NCBI RefSeq assembly: GCF_022179465.1
Contig: NZ_BPQV01000005.1
Coordinates: forward strand, 248,001 to 312,000
Reading direction: 5' to 3'
Length of the DNA stretch: 64,000 nucleotides
DNA from: Methylobacterium organophilum
Lineage (GTDB): Bacteria; Pseudomonadota; Alphaproteobacteria; Rhizobiales; Beijerinckiaceae
In this document: one piece after another, positions 35,842 to 45,411 of the stretch
How the letters are laid out: the number at the start of each line of letters is the position of its first letter
How positions within the stretch are numbered: the stretch's first letter is position 1
The notes under the pieces: generated by a model
What the model was told of the DNA's origin: nothing
The model's input: only the letters and a program-made list of their open reading frames with translations
Database searches by the model: none
Position numbers and translations under genes: made by a program

Positions 35842-36141
35842 ATGAGGCACGCAAAGGTGCTGGCAATGGCTGCCGCGATCGCCGGCGGCCTCGGTCTCGC
35901 AACGGCGGCGCAGGCCGCCCCCTTCTCCCCCGCGCCCCTCGGCGCTTCGGCCCCGATCGAGACGGTCGACTGGGCCTGCGGCCCCGGCTTCCACCTCAAT
36001 CCCTGGGGCCATTGCCGGCCGAACTGGGGCTACGGCCCGCGGCCCTATTGGCGCCGGAGCTGGTACGGGCCGGGCCCGGGCTTCTACCGCCCCCCGCCGC
36101 CGCGCTATTACGGCTATTACGGCCCGCGGCCGTTCTACTGA
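35842..36141 (+). CDS. Small secreted Gly/Tyr/Pro-rich protein with GCG/CRPN-type motif
   Basis: A 99-residue exported protein: signal peptide (VLAMAAAIAGGLGLATAAQA), then the CGPGFHLNPWGHCRPNWG motif with a Cys pair, as in the GCG_CRPN prefix domain. A low-complexity tail rich in Pro, Tyr and Arg follows (FYRPPPPRYYGYYGPRPFY). AGGAG precedes the ATG by about 8 bp. Such proteins are frequent in Methylobacterium and of unknown role, perhaps envelope-linked. Its last 7 bp overlap the convergent tetR-type gene. Confidence 0.75.
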   Translation: MRHAKVLAMAAAIAGGLGLATAAQAAPFSPAPLGASAPIETVDWACGPGFHLNPWGHCRPNWGYGPRPYWRRSWYGPGPGFYRPPPPRYYGYYGPRPFY

Positions 36142-36803
36142 GTATCTTCGAGGGCCGGGCGCGCGTCGTCCGGCCCTTCTCCGTCCCGGAGGGCGAGGCC
36201 GTTCAGCAGGAGATCGATCTGCGCGTCCCGGTAGGCGTCGATGTCGAGGGGGTGGCTCTCGCCGTAGAGGCTCTGCCAGTGGCAGGCCATGATGATGGGC
36301 GCGAGCAGCAATTCGGGAAACTGCACTGCGGCGCTCCCCCGGAACTCGCCGCGCCCGATGCCGTAGGCGACGACCTGGCGCAGCCGCAGCATCTGGGGCT
36401 CGATCACCTCGTCGTGCCAGCGGTTGGCGAGCTCGGGAAAGCGGCAGGCCTCCGCCACCAGCATGCGGATCAGCTCGCGGCCGCGGCGATCCTCCACCAT
36501 CCGCGCGAAGATGAAGCCGAAATGCTGGCGCAGGATCGCCGCCGCGCTGCCCCGCAGGGCGGCGGTGAGCCCCTCGAGATTCTCGCGCACCGGCCGGACG
36601 ATCTCCTTCACCGTGGCGATGAACAGCTCCTCCTTGCTGGAGAAGTAGACGTAGATCGTGCCCTTGGTGATGCCGGCGCGCGCCGCCACGTCGTCGAGCC
36701 GGGTGCCCGCGAAGCCCGTCCGGGCGAATTCCTCGAAGGCCGCCTCGAGGATCTCCCCCGGACGCGCCTGCTTGCGCCGCTGTCGTCCACCTGACGAAGG
36801 CAT
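36135..36803 (-). CDS. TetR/AcrR-family repressor of the divergent RND operon
   Basis: A 222-residue regulator. The N-terminal helix-turn-helix is ILEAAFEEFARTGFAGTRLD then VAARAGITKGTIYVYFSSKE, and the variable C-terminal ligand domain includes ACHWQSLYGESHPLDI. It is divergent from the RND adaptor gene, the standard layout for AcrR-type repressors of efflux pumps. A 14-bp inverted repeat lies 25 bp upstream of the ATG at 36803. A GTG at 36821 is an alternative start. Confidence 0.88.
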   Translation of the reverse strand: MPSSGGRQRRKQARPGEILEAAFEEFARTGFAGTRLDDVAARAGITKGTIYVYFSSKEELFIATVKEIVRPVRENLEGLTAALRGSAAAILRQHFGFIFARMVEDRRGRELIRMLVAEACRFPELANRWHDEVIEPQMLRLRQVVAYGIGRGEFRGSAAVQFPELLLAPIIMACHWQSLYGESHPLDIDAYRDAQIDLLLNGLALRDGEGPDDARPALEDTQ

Positions 36804-36828
36804 CTCGCGCCCGTTCCGCACCCATTAT

Positions 36829-36842
36829 TGACTGACCAGTCA
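36829..36842. promoter_or_regulatory. Candidate TetR-family operator
   Basis: TGACT-GACC-AGTCA, a 5-bp inverted repeat with a 4-bp spacer, surrounded by the AT-rich attattg and ttattatta. The TGACTGNNNNNTCA style is common for TetR-family sites at efflux loci. It lies between the divergent tetR and adaptor genes. Confidence 0.55.
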
Positions 36843-37003
36843 GTTATTATTAGCTCTCTGCCCGGCAGGCAACGATTCGGCTCCCGCTTTCCCGACAGGG
36901 GGCGGCGCCGGGACCCCGTGGGCGGACGGGGCGATCTTCCTGCCGGGAAGGCGAGGGGACCGGGTCCGGTTCCCCTCATCGGCAACGAGGAGATCGCTCC
37001 GCC

Positions 37004-38083
37004 GTGAAGGGTCGTGTCTCTACCGCAGCGACCGGGCTCGCTCTCGCAGCCTGCCTCGGGATCGGTCCCCCCGCCCGCGCCGAGGACGCGCTGGCCCGGA
37101 TCAAGACCGTGACGGCCACCCTCGCCAGCATCGCCGACGAGGTCGTGCTCACCGGCGACGTCCAGGCCAAGTTCCAGAGCAACATCGCCTTCCGGGTGAG
37201 CGGCAAGATCGCCGCCCGCCTCGTCGAGGTCGGCGCGCATGTCGAGGCCGACCAGGTCCTGGCGCGGCTGGAGCCGCAGGAGCAGCAGGTCAATCTCGAC
37301 ACCGCCCAGGCGCAGCTGACCTCGGCCGAAGCCCTGCTGACCCAGGCCAAGGTCGCCTTCGAGCGCCAGAAGCAGCTCATGCGCTCGGGCTACACCACCC
37401 GCAGCGCCTACGATCAGGCGGAGCAGAGCCTGCGGACCACGCAGGCCTCGGTGGATTCGGCCCAGGCCGCCCTCCAGACCGCCCGGGAGCAGTTCTCCTA
37501 TACCGAGCTGAAGCCCGGCGTGTCCGGCATCGTCACCGCCCGGGACGCGGAGGCCGGCCAGGTGATCCAGGCGGGGCAGACGGTGTTCACCATCGCCCAG
37601 GACGGCCCGCGCGACGCCGTCTTCACCGTCTCGGAGACGCTGCTCGCCGAGCCGCCGGAGAGCAGGAAGGTCGACATCGTGCTCCAGGCCGACCCGTCGG
37701 TGCGCACCACCGGCACCGTGCGGGAGATCTCGCCCGCCCTCGACCCCTCCAGCGGCGGCGTCAAGGTGAAGCTCGCCATCGATCCGGTGCCGCCGCAGAT
37801 GAGCCTCGGCGCCGTGGTGATCGGCAGCGGGCGCTTCCGCCCGAAGACGGCGGTGACCCTGCCCTGGAGCGCCCTCTACCGCTGGGAGAACGCCCCCGCC
37901 GTCTGGATCTACGACCGGCAGGCGGGCACGGTGGCGCCGCGGCGGATCGAGATCGCCCGCTATTCCGGCTCCGCCCTGGTGCTGTCGGGGGGCGTCTCGG
38001 CCGGCGAGCAGGTGGTCAGCGCCGGCATCCAGCTCCTGCGCCCGGGCCAGCGGGTCGCGGTGACGGGGGAGGGCACGCTGTGA
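37004..38083 (+). CDS. RND efflux periplasmic adaptor (membrane fusion protein), first of two
   Basis: A 359-residue adaptor with a cleavable signal (GLALAACLGIGPPARA). It has a split lipoyl/barrel-sandwich domain (FRVSGKIAARLVEVGAHVEADQVLARL ahead of the coiled coil, then PGVSGIVTARDAEAGQVIQAGQTVFTI) and a helical hairpin between. The GTG start at 37004 is preceded by GAGGAGA. It would bridge the inner-membrane pump to an outer-membrane channel. Its end overlaps the second adaptor by 4 bp (GTGA). Confidence 0.88.
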   Translation: MKGRVSTAATGLALAACLGIGPPARAEDALARIKTVTATLASIADEVVLTGDVQAKFQSNIAFRVSGKIAARLVEVGAHVEADQVLARLEPQEQQVNLDTAQAQLTSAEALLTQAKVAFERQKQLMRSGYTTRSAYDQAEQSLRTTQASVDSAQAALQTAREQFSYTELKPGVSGIVTARDAEAGQVIQAGQTVFTIAQDGPRDAVFTVSETLLAEPPESRKVDIVLQADPSVRTTGTVREISPALDPSSGGVKVKLAIDPVPPQMSLGAVVIGSGRFRPKTAVTLPWSALYRWENAPAVWIYDRQAGTVAPRRIEIARYSGSALVLSGGVSAGEQVVSAGIQLLRPGQRVAVTGEGTL

Positions 38084-39147
38084 GGCCCGCTCTTCTCCTC
38101 GCGCCCGCGCTCCTCCTCGGCCTTTCCGCCTGCCACAAGACGGAGGAGGCCCCCGCCCCCGTGCGCCCGGTCCTCACCGTCACGGTGGAGCCCCGCGCGC
38201 GCGCCACCTTCGGCCCCTTCGCCGGCACGGTCGAGCCGCGCTACCAGACCCAGGCGGGCTTCCGGGTCGGCGGCCGCATCGTCGCCCGCGACGTCTATGT
38301 CGGCGACCTCGTCGCCAAGGGCACCCGGCTCGCCGCCCTCGACCCGACGGTGGCCCAGTTCGCCCTGACCCGGGCCAAGGCCGACGTGGCCGATGCCGAG
38401 GCGCAATTCGCCAACGCCGCCGCCACGGAGCAGCGCCAGCGCACCCTGTTCGAGGGGGCGAACGTCACCCAGGCCCAGCTCGATTCCGCGGTGGCCAACC
38501 GCGACACCGCCGCCGCCCGCCTCGCCCAGGCGAAATCGGCCCTCCAGCGGGCGCAGGACGAGCTCGGCTACGCGACGCTGTCCTCCGATTTCGACGGGGT
38601 CGTCACCGCCTGGAACGCCGAGGTCGGGCAGGTGGTCAGCGCCGGGCAGGCGGTGGTCACCCTCGCCCGCCCCGACATCCGCGAGGCGGTGGTCGACATC
38701 CCCGACGACCTGATCGGCGGGATGAGTCCGGAGGCGAACTACACCGTGGCGCTCCAGGCGGCGCCGGGAGTCACGGCGCAGGCCAAGGTGCGCGAGGTCG
38801 GCCCCATCGCCGATCCCATGACCCGGACCCGCCGGGTGCGCCTCACCCTGCTCGCGCCCCCGCCCGCCTTCCGCCTCGGCACCACCGTCACCGTCGCCCT
38901 GGAGCGGAAGACGCAGCCGCGGATCAGCCTGCCCGCGGGCGCCCTGCTGGAGGCGGAGGGCAAGACGGAGGTCTGGGTCGTCTCCGCCGACGGCAGCCGG
39001 GTGAACCGGCGCGCCGTCACCGTGTCCGGGCGCAGCGACGGCCAGGTCACGATCGGCGCCGGGCTCGCGCCGGGGGAGCGGGTCGCCGTCGCCGGGGTGC
39101 ACAGCCTCGAAGAGGGCCAGACCGTGCGCCTCGCCGCGAACCGGTGA
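38080..39147 (+). CDS. RND efflux periplasmic adaptor, lipoprotein type, second of two
   Basis: A 355-residue adaptor. Its lipobox LSAC (residues about 15-18) anchors it to a membrane, unlike the first adaptor. The barrel-sandwich halves are GFRVGGRIVARDVYVGDLVA and DFDGVVTAWNAEVGQVVSAG, with a coiled coil between. It starts with GTG overlapping the previous stop, so the two adaptors are made in equal amounts. The pump gene begins 97 bp later. Confidence 0.88.
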   Translation: MRPALLLAPALLLGLSACHKTEEAPAPVRPVLTVTVEPRARATFGPFAGTVEPRYQTQAGFRVGGRIVARDVYVGDLVAKGTRLAALDPTVAQFALTRAKADVADAEAQFANAAATEQRQRTLFEGANVTQAQLDSAVANRDTAAARLAQAKSALQRAQDELGYATLSSDFDGVVTAWNAEVGQVVSAGQAVVTLARPDIREAVVDIPDDLIGGMSPEANYTVALQAAPGVTAQAKVREVGPIADPMTRTRRVRLTLLAPPPAFRLGTTVTVALERKTQPRISLPAGALLEAEGKTEVWVVSADGSRVNRRAVTVSGRSDGQVTIGAGLAPGERVAVAGVHSLEEGQTVRLAANR

Positions 39148-39244
39148 GTCCCCGGCCGCGGGCCCGGACCCGCCGCAAAGCCTTCAGGCGGGGCGTCAGG
39201 ATCGCCCCGCATCCGATTGATCGCAAAGACGTTCGCTCCGCCCG

Positions 39245-42200
39245 ATGCTGAAGTCCTTCAACCTCTCCGAATGGGCGCTCGCGCATCGCTCCTTCGTCTG
39301 GTTCCTGATGGTGGTCTCGGTGATCGCCGGCGCCATGGCCTATCAGCGGCTCGGCCGCGAGGAGGACCCGGCCTTCGCGATCAAGACCATGGTCGTGCAG
39401 GCGCGCTGGCCGGGCGCCACCATCCAGGACACCCTCGAGCAGGTCACCGACCGGATCGAGAAGGAGGTGCAGCAGATCAACGCGGTGGATTTCACCCGCA
39501 GCTACACCACGCCCGGCCAGGCCACGGTGTTCGTGCAGCTGCGCGAGACCACGCCGCCCAAGACCATCCCCTGGCTGTTCTACCAGGTGCGCAAGCGCAT
39601 CGGCGACATCCGCAACACCTTCCCCGAGGGGATCGAGGGGCCATCCTTCAACGACGAGTTCGGCGACGTCTTCGGCAACATCTACGCCTTCACCGCCGAC
39701 GGCGTCTCGATGCGGCAATTGCGCGACTACGTGGAGCGGGTGCGCACCATCATCCTGCGCGTCAAGAACATCGGCAAGACGCAGATCCTCGGCGCCCAGA
39801 ACGAGGTGATCTATCTCGACTTCTCCACCCGCAAGCTCGCCGGGCTCGGCATCGATTTCCAGACCCTGGTCCGGACCCTGCAGGCGCAGAACGCGGTCGC
39901 CCCCTCCGGGGTGATCCAGGCGGGGCCGGAGCGGGTCTCCGTGCGCGTCGGCGGCCAGTTCGCCGACGAGAACAGCCTCAAGGCGATCAACCTGCGTGTG
40001 AACGACCGCTTCTTCCGCCTTGCGGACGTTGCGGAAATCCACCGCGGCTATACCGACCCGCCCCAATCCCTGTTCCGCTACAACGGCAAGCCGGCGATCG
40101 GCCTCGCCATCGCCATGCAGCCGAGCGGCAACCTGCTGGAATTCGGCGAGGAGCTGAAGGCGCGCCTGCGGGTTGCCGAGGCCGAGCTGCCGATCGGCGT
40201 GGGCGTCCACCTCGTCTCCGACCAGCCCAAGATCGTCGAGGAGGCGGTGGGCGGCTTCACCAAGGCGCTGGTCGAGGCCGTCGTCATCGTGCTCGCGGTC
40301 TCCTTCGTGAGCCTCGGGGTGCGGGCGGGCCTCGTCGTCTCCCTCTCGATCCCCCTCGTGCTCGCCATCGTGTTCATCGTCATGGAGATCATGGGGGTGA
40401 CGCTGCAGCGCATCTCGCTCGGCGCGCTCATCATCGCCCTGGGTCTGCTCGTCGACGACGCCATGATCACCGTGGAGATGATGGTGGCGCGGCTGGAGCA
40501 GGGTGACAGCCTGCACAAGGCGGCGACCTTCGCCTACACCTCCACCGCCTTCCCGATGCTCACCGGCACGCTGGTGACGGTGGCGGGCTTCCTGCCCATC
40601 GGCTTCAACGGCTCGGCGGCGGGCGAGTACACCTATTCGCTCTTCGTGGTGATCGCGGCCGCGCTCCTGGTCTCCTGGGTGGTGGCGGTGCTGTTCGCGC
40701 CGCTGATCGGCGTGAAGATCCTGCCCAAGACGATGAAGCATCACAGCGAGAAGCCGAGCTTCCTGCTGCGCAGCTTCCGGGCCGTGCTGATCCCGGCCAT
40801 GCGCTTCCGCTGGGTGACGGTGCTGATCTGCCTCGGCCTGCTCGGGGCGGCCATCGTCGGCATGGGGCACGTGCAGCAGCAGTTCTTCCCCGCCTCCGAC
40901 CGCAACGAGGTGCTGGTCGACCTGACCCTGCCGCAGAATGCCAGCATCGGCGAGACCAAGGCCCAGATGGACCGGTTCGAGGAGGCCCTAAAGGGCGACC
41001 CGAAGATCCGCCACTGGAGCTCCTACGTGGGCGAGGGCGCGATCCGCTTCTACCTCCCCCTCGACCAGCAGCTCGGCAACGCCTTCTTCGGGCAGATCGT
41101 GATCGAGACCGTGTCGCTCCAGGCCCGGGACGAGACCATGGCGCGGCTGAACGAACTCGCCCGCACGCAGTTCGTCGGCACCGACGTGTTCGTGCACCCC
41201 CTCGATCTCGGCCCCCCCGTCGGCCGGCCGATCCAGTACCGCCTGTCCGGGCCCGACCTGCAGGTGGTGCGCGCCCAGGCGCTCAAGCTCGCCAACGTGA
41301 TGGCGACCGATCACCGGATCGGCGTGCCCACCTTCGACTGGAACGAGCCCGGCAAGGTGCTGCGGGTCGAGATCCTGCAGGACAAGGCGCGCCAGCTCGG
41401 GGTGACGAGCCAGGACATCGCCGGCATCCTCAACGGCATCGTCGGCGGCACCACGATCACGCAGGTGCGGGACTCGATCTACCTCGTGAACGTGGTCGGC
41501 CGGGCGCTCGCCGTCGAGCGCAACTCCGTCGACACCCTGCAGAGCCTGCAGGTGCCGCTGTCGAACGGCGCCACCGTGCCGCTGCTCGCCTTCGCCCGGC
41601 TCCACTACGACCTGGAGCAGCCGATCGTCTGGCGGCGCGACCGCCTGCCGACCATCACGGTCCGGGCCGCGATCACCGACGACACGCAGCCGCCCACCGT
41701 GGTCAACGCCCTGGCGCCGGCCATCGCGCAGTTCACCAAGGAACTGCCCGAGGGCTACGAGCTCGCCGTCGGCGGCGCCGTGGAGGAGAGCGCCAAGGGC
41801 CAGGGCCCGATCGCGGCGGTGGTGCCGGTGATGCTCCTCGCCATGGCCTTCTTCCTGATGGTGCAGCTCCAGAGCGTGCAGAAGCTCTTCCTCGTCTCCA
41901 GCGTCGCGCCCCTCGGGCTGATCGGCGTGGTCGCGGCCCTGCTGCCCTCCGGGGCGCCGATGGGCTTCGTGGCGATCCTCGGCGTGCTGGCGCTGATCGG
42001 CATCATCATCCGCAACGCGGTGATCCTGGTGACGCAGATCGACGAGTTCGCGGCCGAGGGCATGGCGCCCTGGGACGCGGTGGTGGAGGCGACCTGCCAC
42101 CGCATGCGCCCGATCCTGCTCACCGCCGCCGCGGCGAGCCTCGGCATGATCCCGATCGCCCGCGAGGTGTTCTGGGGGCCGATGGCCTATGCCATGATCG

Positions 42201-42316
42201 GCGGCATCCTCGCGGCGACCTTCCTGACCCTGCTGTTCCTGCCGGCCCTCTATGTCGGCTGGTACCGGATCCGCCCGGGCAAGCCGGCGGCGGGGGCGGC
42301 GCCCGCGCAGGCGTGA
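39245..42316 (+). CDS. RND efflux inner-membrane pump (AcrB/HAE superfamily)
   Basis: A 1023-residue, 12-helix proton-driven transporter. Landmarks are MLKSFNLSEWALAHRSFVWF at the N terminus, the Asp pair in LGLLVDDAMITVEMMVARLE (transmembrane helix 4), and the duplicated C-terminal half (RMRPILLTAAAASLGMIPIA and FLTLLFLPALYVGWY). The subfamily resembles pumps paired with two adaptors. No outer-membrane factor gene is in the operon, so a TolC-type protein elsewhere must be used. Control by the divergent TetR protein is inferred. Confidence 0.93.
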   Translation: MLKSFNLSEWALAHRSFVWFLMVVSVIAGAMAYQRLGREEDPAFAIKTMVVQARWPGATIQDTLEQVTDRIEKEVQQINAVDFTRSYTTPGQATVFVQLRETTPPKTIPWLFYQVRKRIGDIRNTFPEGIEGPSFNDEFGDVFGNIYAFTADGVSMRQLRDYVERVRTIILRVKNIGKTQILGAQNEVIYLDFSTRKLAGLGIDFQTLVRTLQAQNAVAPSGVIQAGPERVSVRVGGQFADENSLKAINLRVNDRFFRLADVAEIHRGYTDPPQSLFRYNGKPAIGLAIAMQPSGNLLEFGEELKARLRVAEAELPIGVGVHLVSDQPKIVEEAVGGFTKALVEAVVIVLAVSFVSLGVRAGLVVSLSIPLVLAIVFIVMEIMGVTLQRISLGALIIALGLLVDDAMITVEMMVARLEQGDSLHKAATFAYTSTAFPMLTGTLVTVAGFLPIGFNGSAAGEYTYSLFVVIAAALLVSWVVAVLFAPLIGVKILPKTMKHHSEKPSFLLRSFRAVLIPAMRFRWVTVLICLGLLGAAIVGMGHVQQQFFPASDRNEVLVDLTLPQNASIGETKAQMDRFEEALKGDPKIRHWSSYVGEGAIRFYLPLDQQLGNAFFGQIVIETVSLQARDETMARLNELARTQFVGTDVFVHPLDLGPPVGRPIQYRLSGPDLQVVRAQALKLANVMATDHRIGVPTFDWNEPGKVLRVEILQDKARQLGVTSQDIAGILNGIVGGTTITQVRDSIYLVNVVGRALAVERNSVDTLQSLQVPLSNGATVPLLAFARLHYDLEQPIVWRRDRLPTITVRAAITDDTQPPTVVNALAPAIAQFTKELPEGYELAVGGAVEESAKGQGPIAAVVPVMLLAMAFFLMVQLQSVQKLFLVSSVAPLGLIGVVAALLPSGAPMGFVAILGVLALIGIIIRNAVILVTQIDEFAAEGMAPWDAVVEATCHRMRPILLTAAAASLGMIPIAREVFWGPMAYAMIGGILAATFLTLLFLPALYVGWYRIRPGKPAAGAAPAQA

Positions 42317-42356
42317 GGGCCGGCCCCGGCCCCCACGCCCCCAAGTTATCAGATCC

Positions 42357-43820
42357 TCAGGCGGCGCGGCCGAGGCGGCTGTGGCGCCGGCCCCAGGCGA
42401 AGTAGATCACCAGCCCGATCGCGAGCCAGATGAGCAGGCGCAGCCAGGTCTCCCCGTCGAGGGAGGCCATCATCGCGCCGCAGAACAGGATGCCGAGGAT
42501 CGGCACCAGGGGCACCAGGGGCGTGCGGTAGTCGCGCCGGGCATCGGGCTGGGTGCGGCGCAGGATGATCACGCCGAGGCAGACCAGGATGAAGGCGAGC
42601 AGGGTGCCGATGCTCGTCATGTGGCCGAGCTGCGAGATCGGCAGCAGGCCGCCGAGCGCGCTCGTGAACACCATGAAGAACAGGTTCGAGCGGTAGGGCG
42701 TCTTCCAGGTCGGGTGGATCGCGGAGAAGAAGCCCGGCAGCAGCCGGTCCTGGCTCATGGTGTAGAAGACCCGGCTCTGGCCGAGCAGCAGCACCAGGAT
42801 CACGGTGGAGAAGCCGCAGATCACGCCGAAGGTCACGAGGGTCTTCAGCCAAGGGTAGGGCGTCTGGGCGATGGCGGTGTTCACCGGCGCGGCGTCGCCC
42901 CGCATGGCGTCGTAATGCACGAGCCCGGTGAGCACGCCGGCGAAGGCGATATAGAGCGCCGTGCAGATCGCCAGCGAGCCCAGGATGCCGATCATCATGT
43001 TGCGCTGGGGGTTCTTGGCCTCCTGCGCCGCGGTCGAGACCGCGTCGAAGCCGACATAGGCGAAGAAGACCACGCCCGCCGCGCGCATGATGCCGGAGAT
43101 GCCGTACTCCCCGAAGGTGCCGGTGTTCTCCGGCAGGAACGGCACGTAGTTCTGGCGCTTCACGTAGAACAGGCCGACCCCGATCACCACGAGCACCACG
43201 GCGAGCTTCACGAGCACGATCACCGCGTTGACCCGGGCGGATTCCCGGATGCCGACCATCAGGAGGAACGAGGCCGCCACGATGATGAGGACCGCCGGCA
43301 GATTGACGATTCCCGCCGCTGTGGTCCCGTTGGCCAGGGTGTAGGTCTCGAAGGGGGCGTGCACGAGGGCGGCCGGCAGGTCGATGCCGAACTGGTGCAG
43401 CAGCCGCGTGACGTAGCGCGACCAGCTCACCGAGACCGTGGCCGCGCCGACCGCGTATTCGAGGACGAGGTCCCAGCCGATGATCCAGGCCACGAACTCG
43501 CCCATCGTGGCGTAGGAATAGGTGTAGGCCGAGCCCGCCACCGGGATCATCCCCGCGAGCTCGCTGTAGCACATGCCGGCGAAGGCGCAGCCGATCGCGG
43601 CGATGGCGAAGGAGACCACGACCGCGGGGCCGGCATGCTCGGCCGCCGCGATGCCCGTGAGCGAGAACAGCCCGGCCCCGATCACCGCGCCGATGCCGAG
43701 CCCGATCAGGCTCCAGGGGCCGAGATGGCGTTGCAGCTTGTTCTCGCCGGCCTCCGCATCGGCGTTCAGCCGCTCCAGCGACTTCACCCGAAAAAGATCG
43801 CCCGCGATGCCCGACGCCAT
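42357..43820 (-). CDS. Amino acid permease of the APC superfamily (cationic amino acid transporter type)
   Basis: A 487-residue, 12-helix transporter starting MASGIAGDLFRVKSLE, with GAGGA 5 bp upstream. It shows the APC helix 1 motif LIGLGIGAVIGAGLFSLTG and helix 6 region FFAYVGFDAVSTAAQEAKNPQRN, typical of the YhdG/CAT group. It probably imports amino acids or amines by proton symport; the substrate is not visible. It ends convergently 41 bp from the RND pump gene and is divergent from the SDR gene. Confidence 0.88.
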   Translation of the reverse strand: MASGIAGDLFRVKSLERLNADAEAGENKLQRHLGPWSLIGLGIGAVIGAGLFSLTGIAAAEHAGPAVVVSFAIAAIGCAFAGMCYSELAGMIPVAGSAYTYSYATMGEFVAWIIGWDLVLEYAVGAATVSVSWSRYVTRLLHQFGIDLPAALVHAPFETYTLANGTTAAGIVNLPAVLIIVAASFLLMVGIRESARVNAVIVLVKLAVVLVVIGVGLFYVKRQNYVPFLPENTGTFGEYGISGIMRAAGVVFFAYVGFDAVSTAAQEAKNPQRNMMIGILGSLAICTALYIAFAGVLTGLVHYDAMRGDAAPVNTAIAQTPYPWLKTLVTFGVICGFSTVILVLLLGQSRVFYTMSQDRLLPGFFSAIHPTWKTPYRSNLFFMVFTSALGGLLPISQLGHMTSIGTLLAFILVCLGVIILRRTQPDARRDYRTPLVPLVPILGILFCGAMMASLDGETWLRLLIWLAIGLVIYFAWGRRHSRLGRAA

Positions 43821-44063
43821 GCCTGTCCTCGATTGTCCGTTGCGTGAGGTTCTGGAACCTTGGCGCAATCAAGCGTCGAAAACGCCGGCCGCGCAATGCG
43901 GTCCCGACGACGCGTCGGGGAGGGCGGGTCTCCGGCCGGCGGGACGGGCCGGGGAATCTTTGAACGGGGAGGGTCTCCGGCGGTTTCCGGGGCAGAGGGC
44001 GGACGTGCCGGCGGGGATCCGCCGACGCGGTCCGCCCCAGCCCCCCGAGGACCGGACCGCCCC

Positions 44064-45074
44064 ATGAAGACCGCCCGCACTCCGCTCGACCGCCAGGTCG
44101 TCGTCATCACCGGCGCCTCGAGCGGGATCGGCCTCGCCACCGCCCGCCTCGCCGCGCAGAGGGGCGCGCGGGTCGTGCTCGCCGCCCGCAACGGCGAGGC
44201 GCTGGCCGAGATCGTCCAGGAGATCGCGCGCGCGGGCGGCACCGCGAGCCACGTCGCCGCCGACGTCGCCGAGCGGGCCGCGGTCCAGGCCGTCGCCGAT
44301 CACGCGATCGCGCGCTTCGGACGCATCGATACCTGGGTGAACGATGCGGGCCTCTCGATCATCGGCCGCCTCGAGGAGGTGAGCGAGGCCGACCACGAGC
44401 GCCTGTTCCGGACGAACTTCTGGGGTGTGGTGAACGGCTCCCTGGTGGCGGCGCCGCACCTCAAGGAGAGCCACGGCACGCTGATCAACCTCGGCAGCAT
44501 CGCCTCCGACATCCCGTTCCCGCTCCAGGGCATGTACTGCGCGAGCAAGCACGCCATCAAAGGCTTCACCGACACCCTGCGCATCGAGTGGGAGGACGAG
44601 GGGGCGGACGTGGCGGTGACGCTGATCAAGCCGGCGGCGATCGACACCCCCTTCCCGCAGCACGCCCGGAACTACACCGACCGCGCGCCCAAGCTGCCGC
44701 CGCCGGTCTACCGCCCCGAGGCGGTGGCGGAGGCGATCCTGCATGCCGCCGTCCATCCGCGGCGCGACCTCTATGTCGGCGGCGGCGGCCGGCTGATGAC
44801 CGCGGCCCAGGCCCTCGCCCCCCGCGCCTTCGACCGGATCGGCAGCACCCTGATGGGCCAGCAGTTCCAGGACGCCCCCGCCCGCGACCGGGAGGGCAGC
44901 CTGCACGCCGCCGGCCGCAGCGCGGGGCGCGTCTCGGGCGGCCATCCCGGGCACGTGATGCAGCGCAGCCTCTACACCCGCAGCCAGCTGCACCCCCTCG
45001 CCACCGCGGCCGTGGTGGCGGGCGTCGGGCTCGCCGCGGCGAGCCTGATCGGCGGCGGCCCGCGCCGCCCCTGA
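44064..45074 (+). CDS. Short-chain dehydrogenase/reductase with C-terminal membrane extension
   Basis: A 336-residue protein. The first ~250 residues are a classical SDR: cofactor motif TGASSGIGLATARL, NDAG in DTWVNDAGLS, and catalytic YCASKHAIKGF. The last ~85 residues are unusual for the family: a basic linker and a single hydrophobic helix near the end (LATAAVVAGVGLAAASLIGG), so it may be membrane-anchored. The substrate is unknown. It heads a run with three micro-ORFs. Confidence 0.85.
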   Translation: MKTARTPLDRQVVVITGASSGIGLATARLAAQRGARVVLAARNGEALAEIVQEIARAGGTASHVAADVAERAAVQAVADHAIARFGRIDTWVNDAGLSIIGRLEEVSEADHERLFRTNFWGVVNGSLVAAPHLKESHGTLINLGSIASDIPFPLQGMYCASKHAIKGFTDTLRIEWEDEGADVAVTLIKPAAIDTPFPQHARNYTDRAPKLPPPVYRPEAVAEAILHAAVHPRRDLYVGGGGRLMTAAQALAPRAFDRIGSTLMGQQFQDAPARDREGSLHAAGRSAGRVSGGHPGHVMQRSLYTRSQLHPLATAAVVAGVGLAAASLIGGGPRRP

Positions 45075-45108
45075 GCCCATCCGTCCACCCGAGAGAGGAG
45101 ACCGTCCC

Positions 45109-45288
45109 ATGACGACCGCACCCCCGCCGGTCCCGCCGGCCAACCGCTCCGACAAGGGCCCCGGCAGCGCCGCGCCCGCCCCGAAGGAGACGGGCCGGCC
45201 CAATGCCGGCGCCAATCCGGACAAGACCGGGCAGGCCGGGAACGCCAAGGTCAACACCACGCATCAGGGACACCAGCAGGACCGATGA
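45109..45288 (+). CDS. 59-residue disordered microprotein
   Basis: A hydrophilic, Pro/Gly/Asn/Lys-rich peptide (MTTAPPPVPPANRSDKGPGS to NTTHQGHQQDR), with GAGAGGAG placed well before the ATG. It lies 34 bp after the SDR stop. The low-complexity, charged composition suggests an intrinsically disordered, perhaps stress-related peptide (inference). Confidence 0.55.
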   Translation: MTTAPPPVPPANRSDKGPGSAAPAPKETGRPNAGANPDKTGQAGNAKVNTTHQGHQQDR

Positions 45289-45395
45289 GCACCTCCTCGA
45301 AGACGCCCGCCGCCGACCGCCATCACGGCGGCCCCGGCAGCAGCCACCAACGCCCCGACCGGCCGGATCCGGCGGACACGCCGCGCTCCCACTGA
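45285..45395 (+). CDS. 36-residue disordered microprotein, coupled
   Basis: Its ATG overlaps the previous TGA (ATGA), a strong sign of translational coupling. The sequence is His/Pro/Asp-rich (MSTSSKTPAADRHHGGPGSS, ending DTPRSH). It is unlike any known family. Confidence 0.4.
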   Translation: MSTSSKTPAADRHHGGPGSSHQRPDRPDPADTPRSH

Positions 45396-45411
45396 CGACG
45401 GGATCCGCGCG

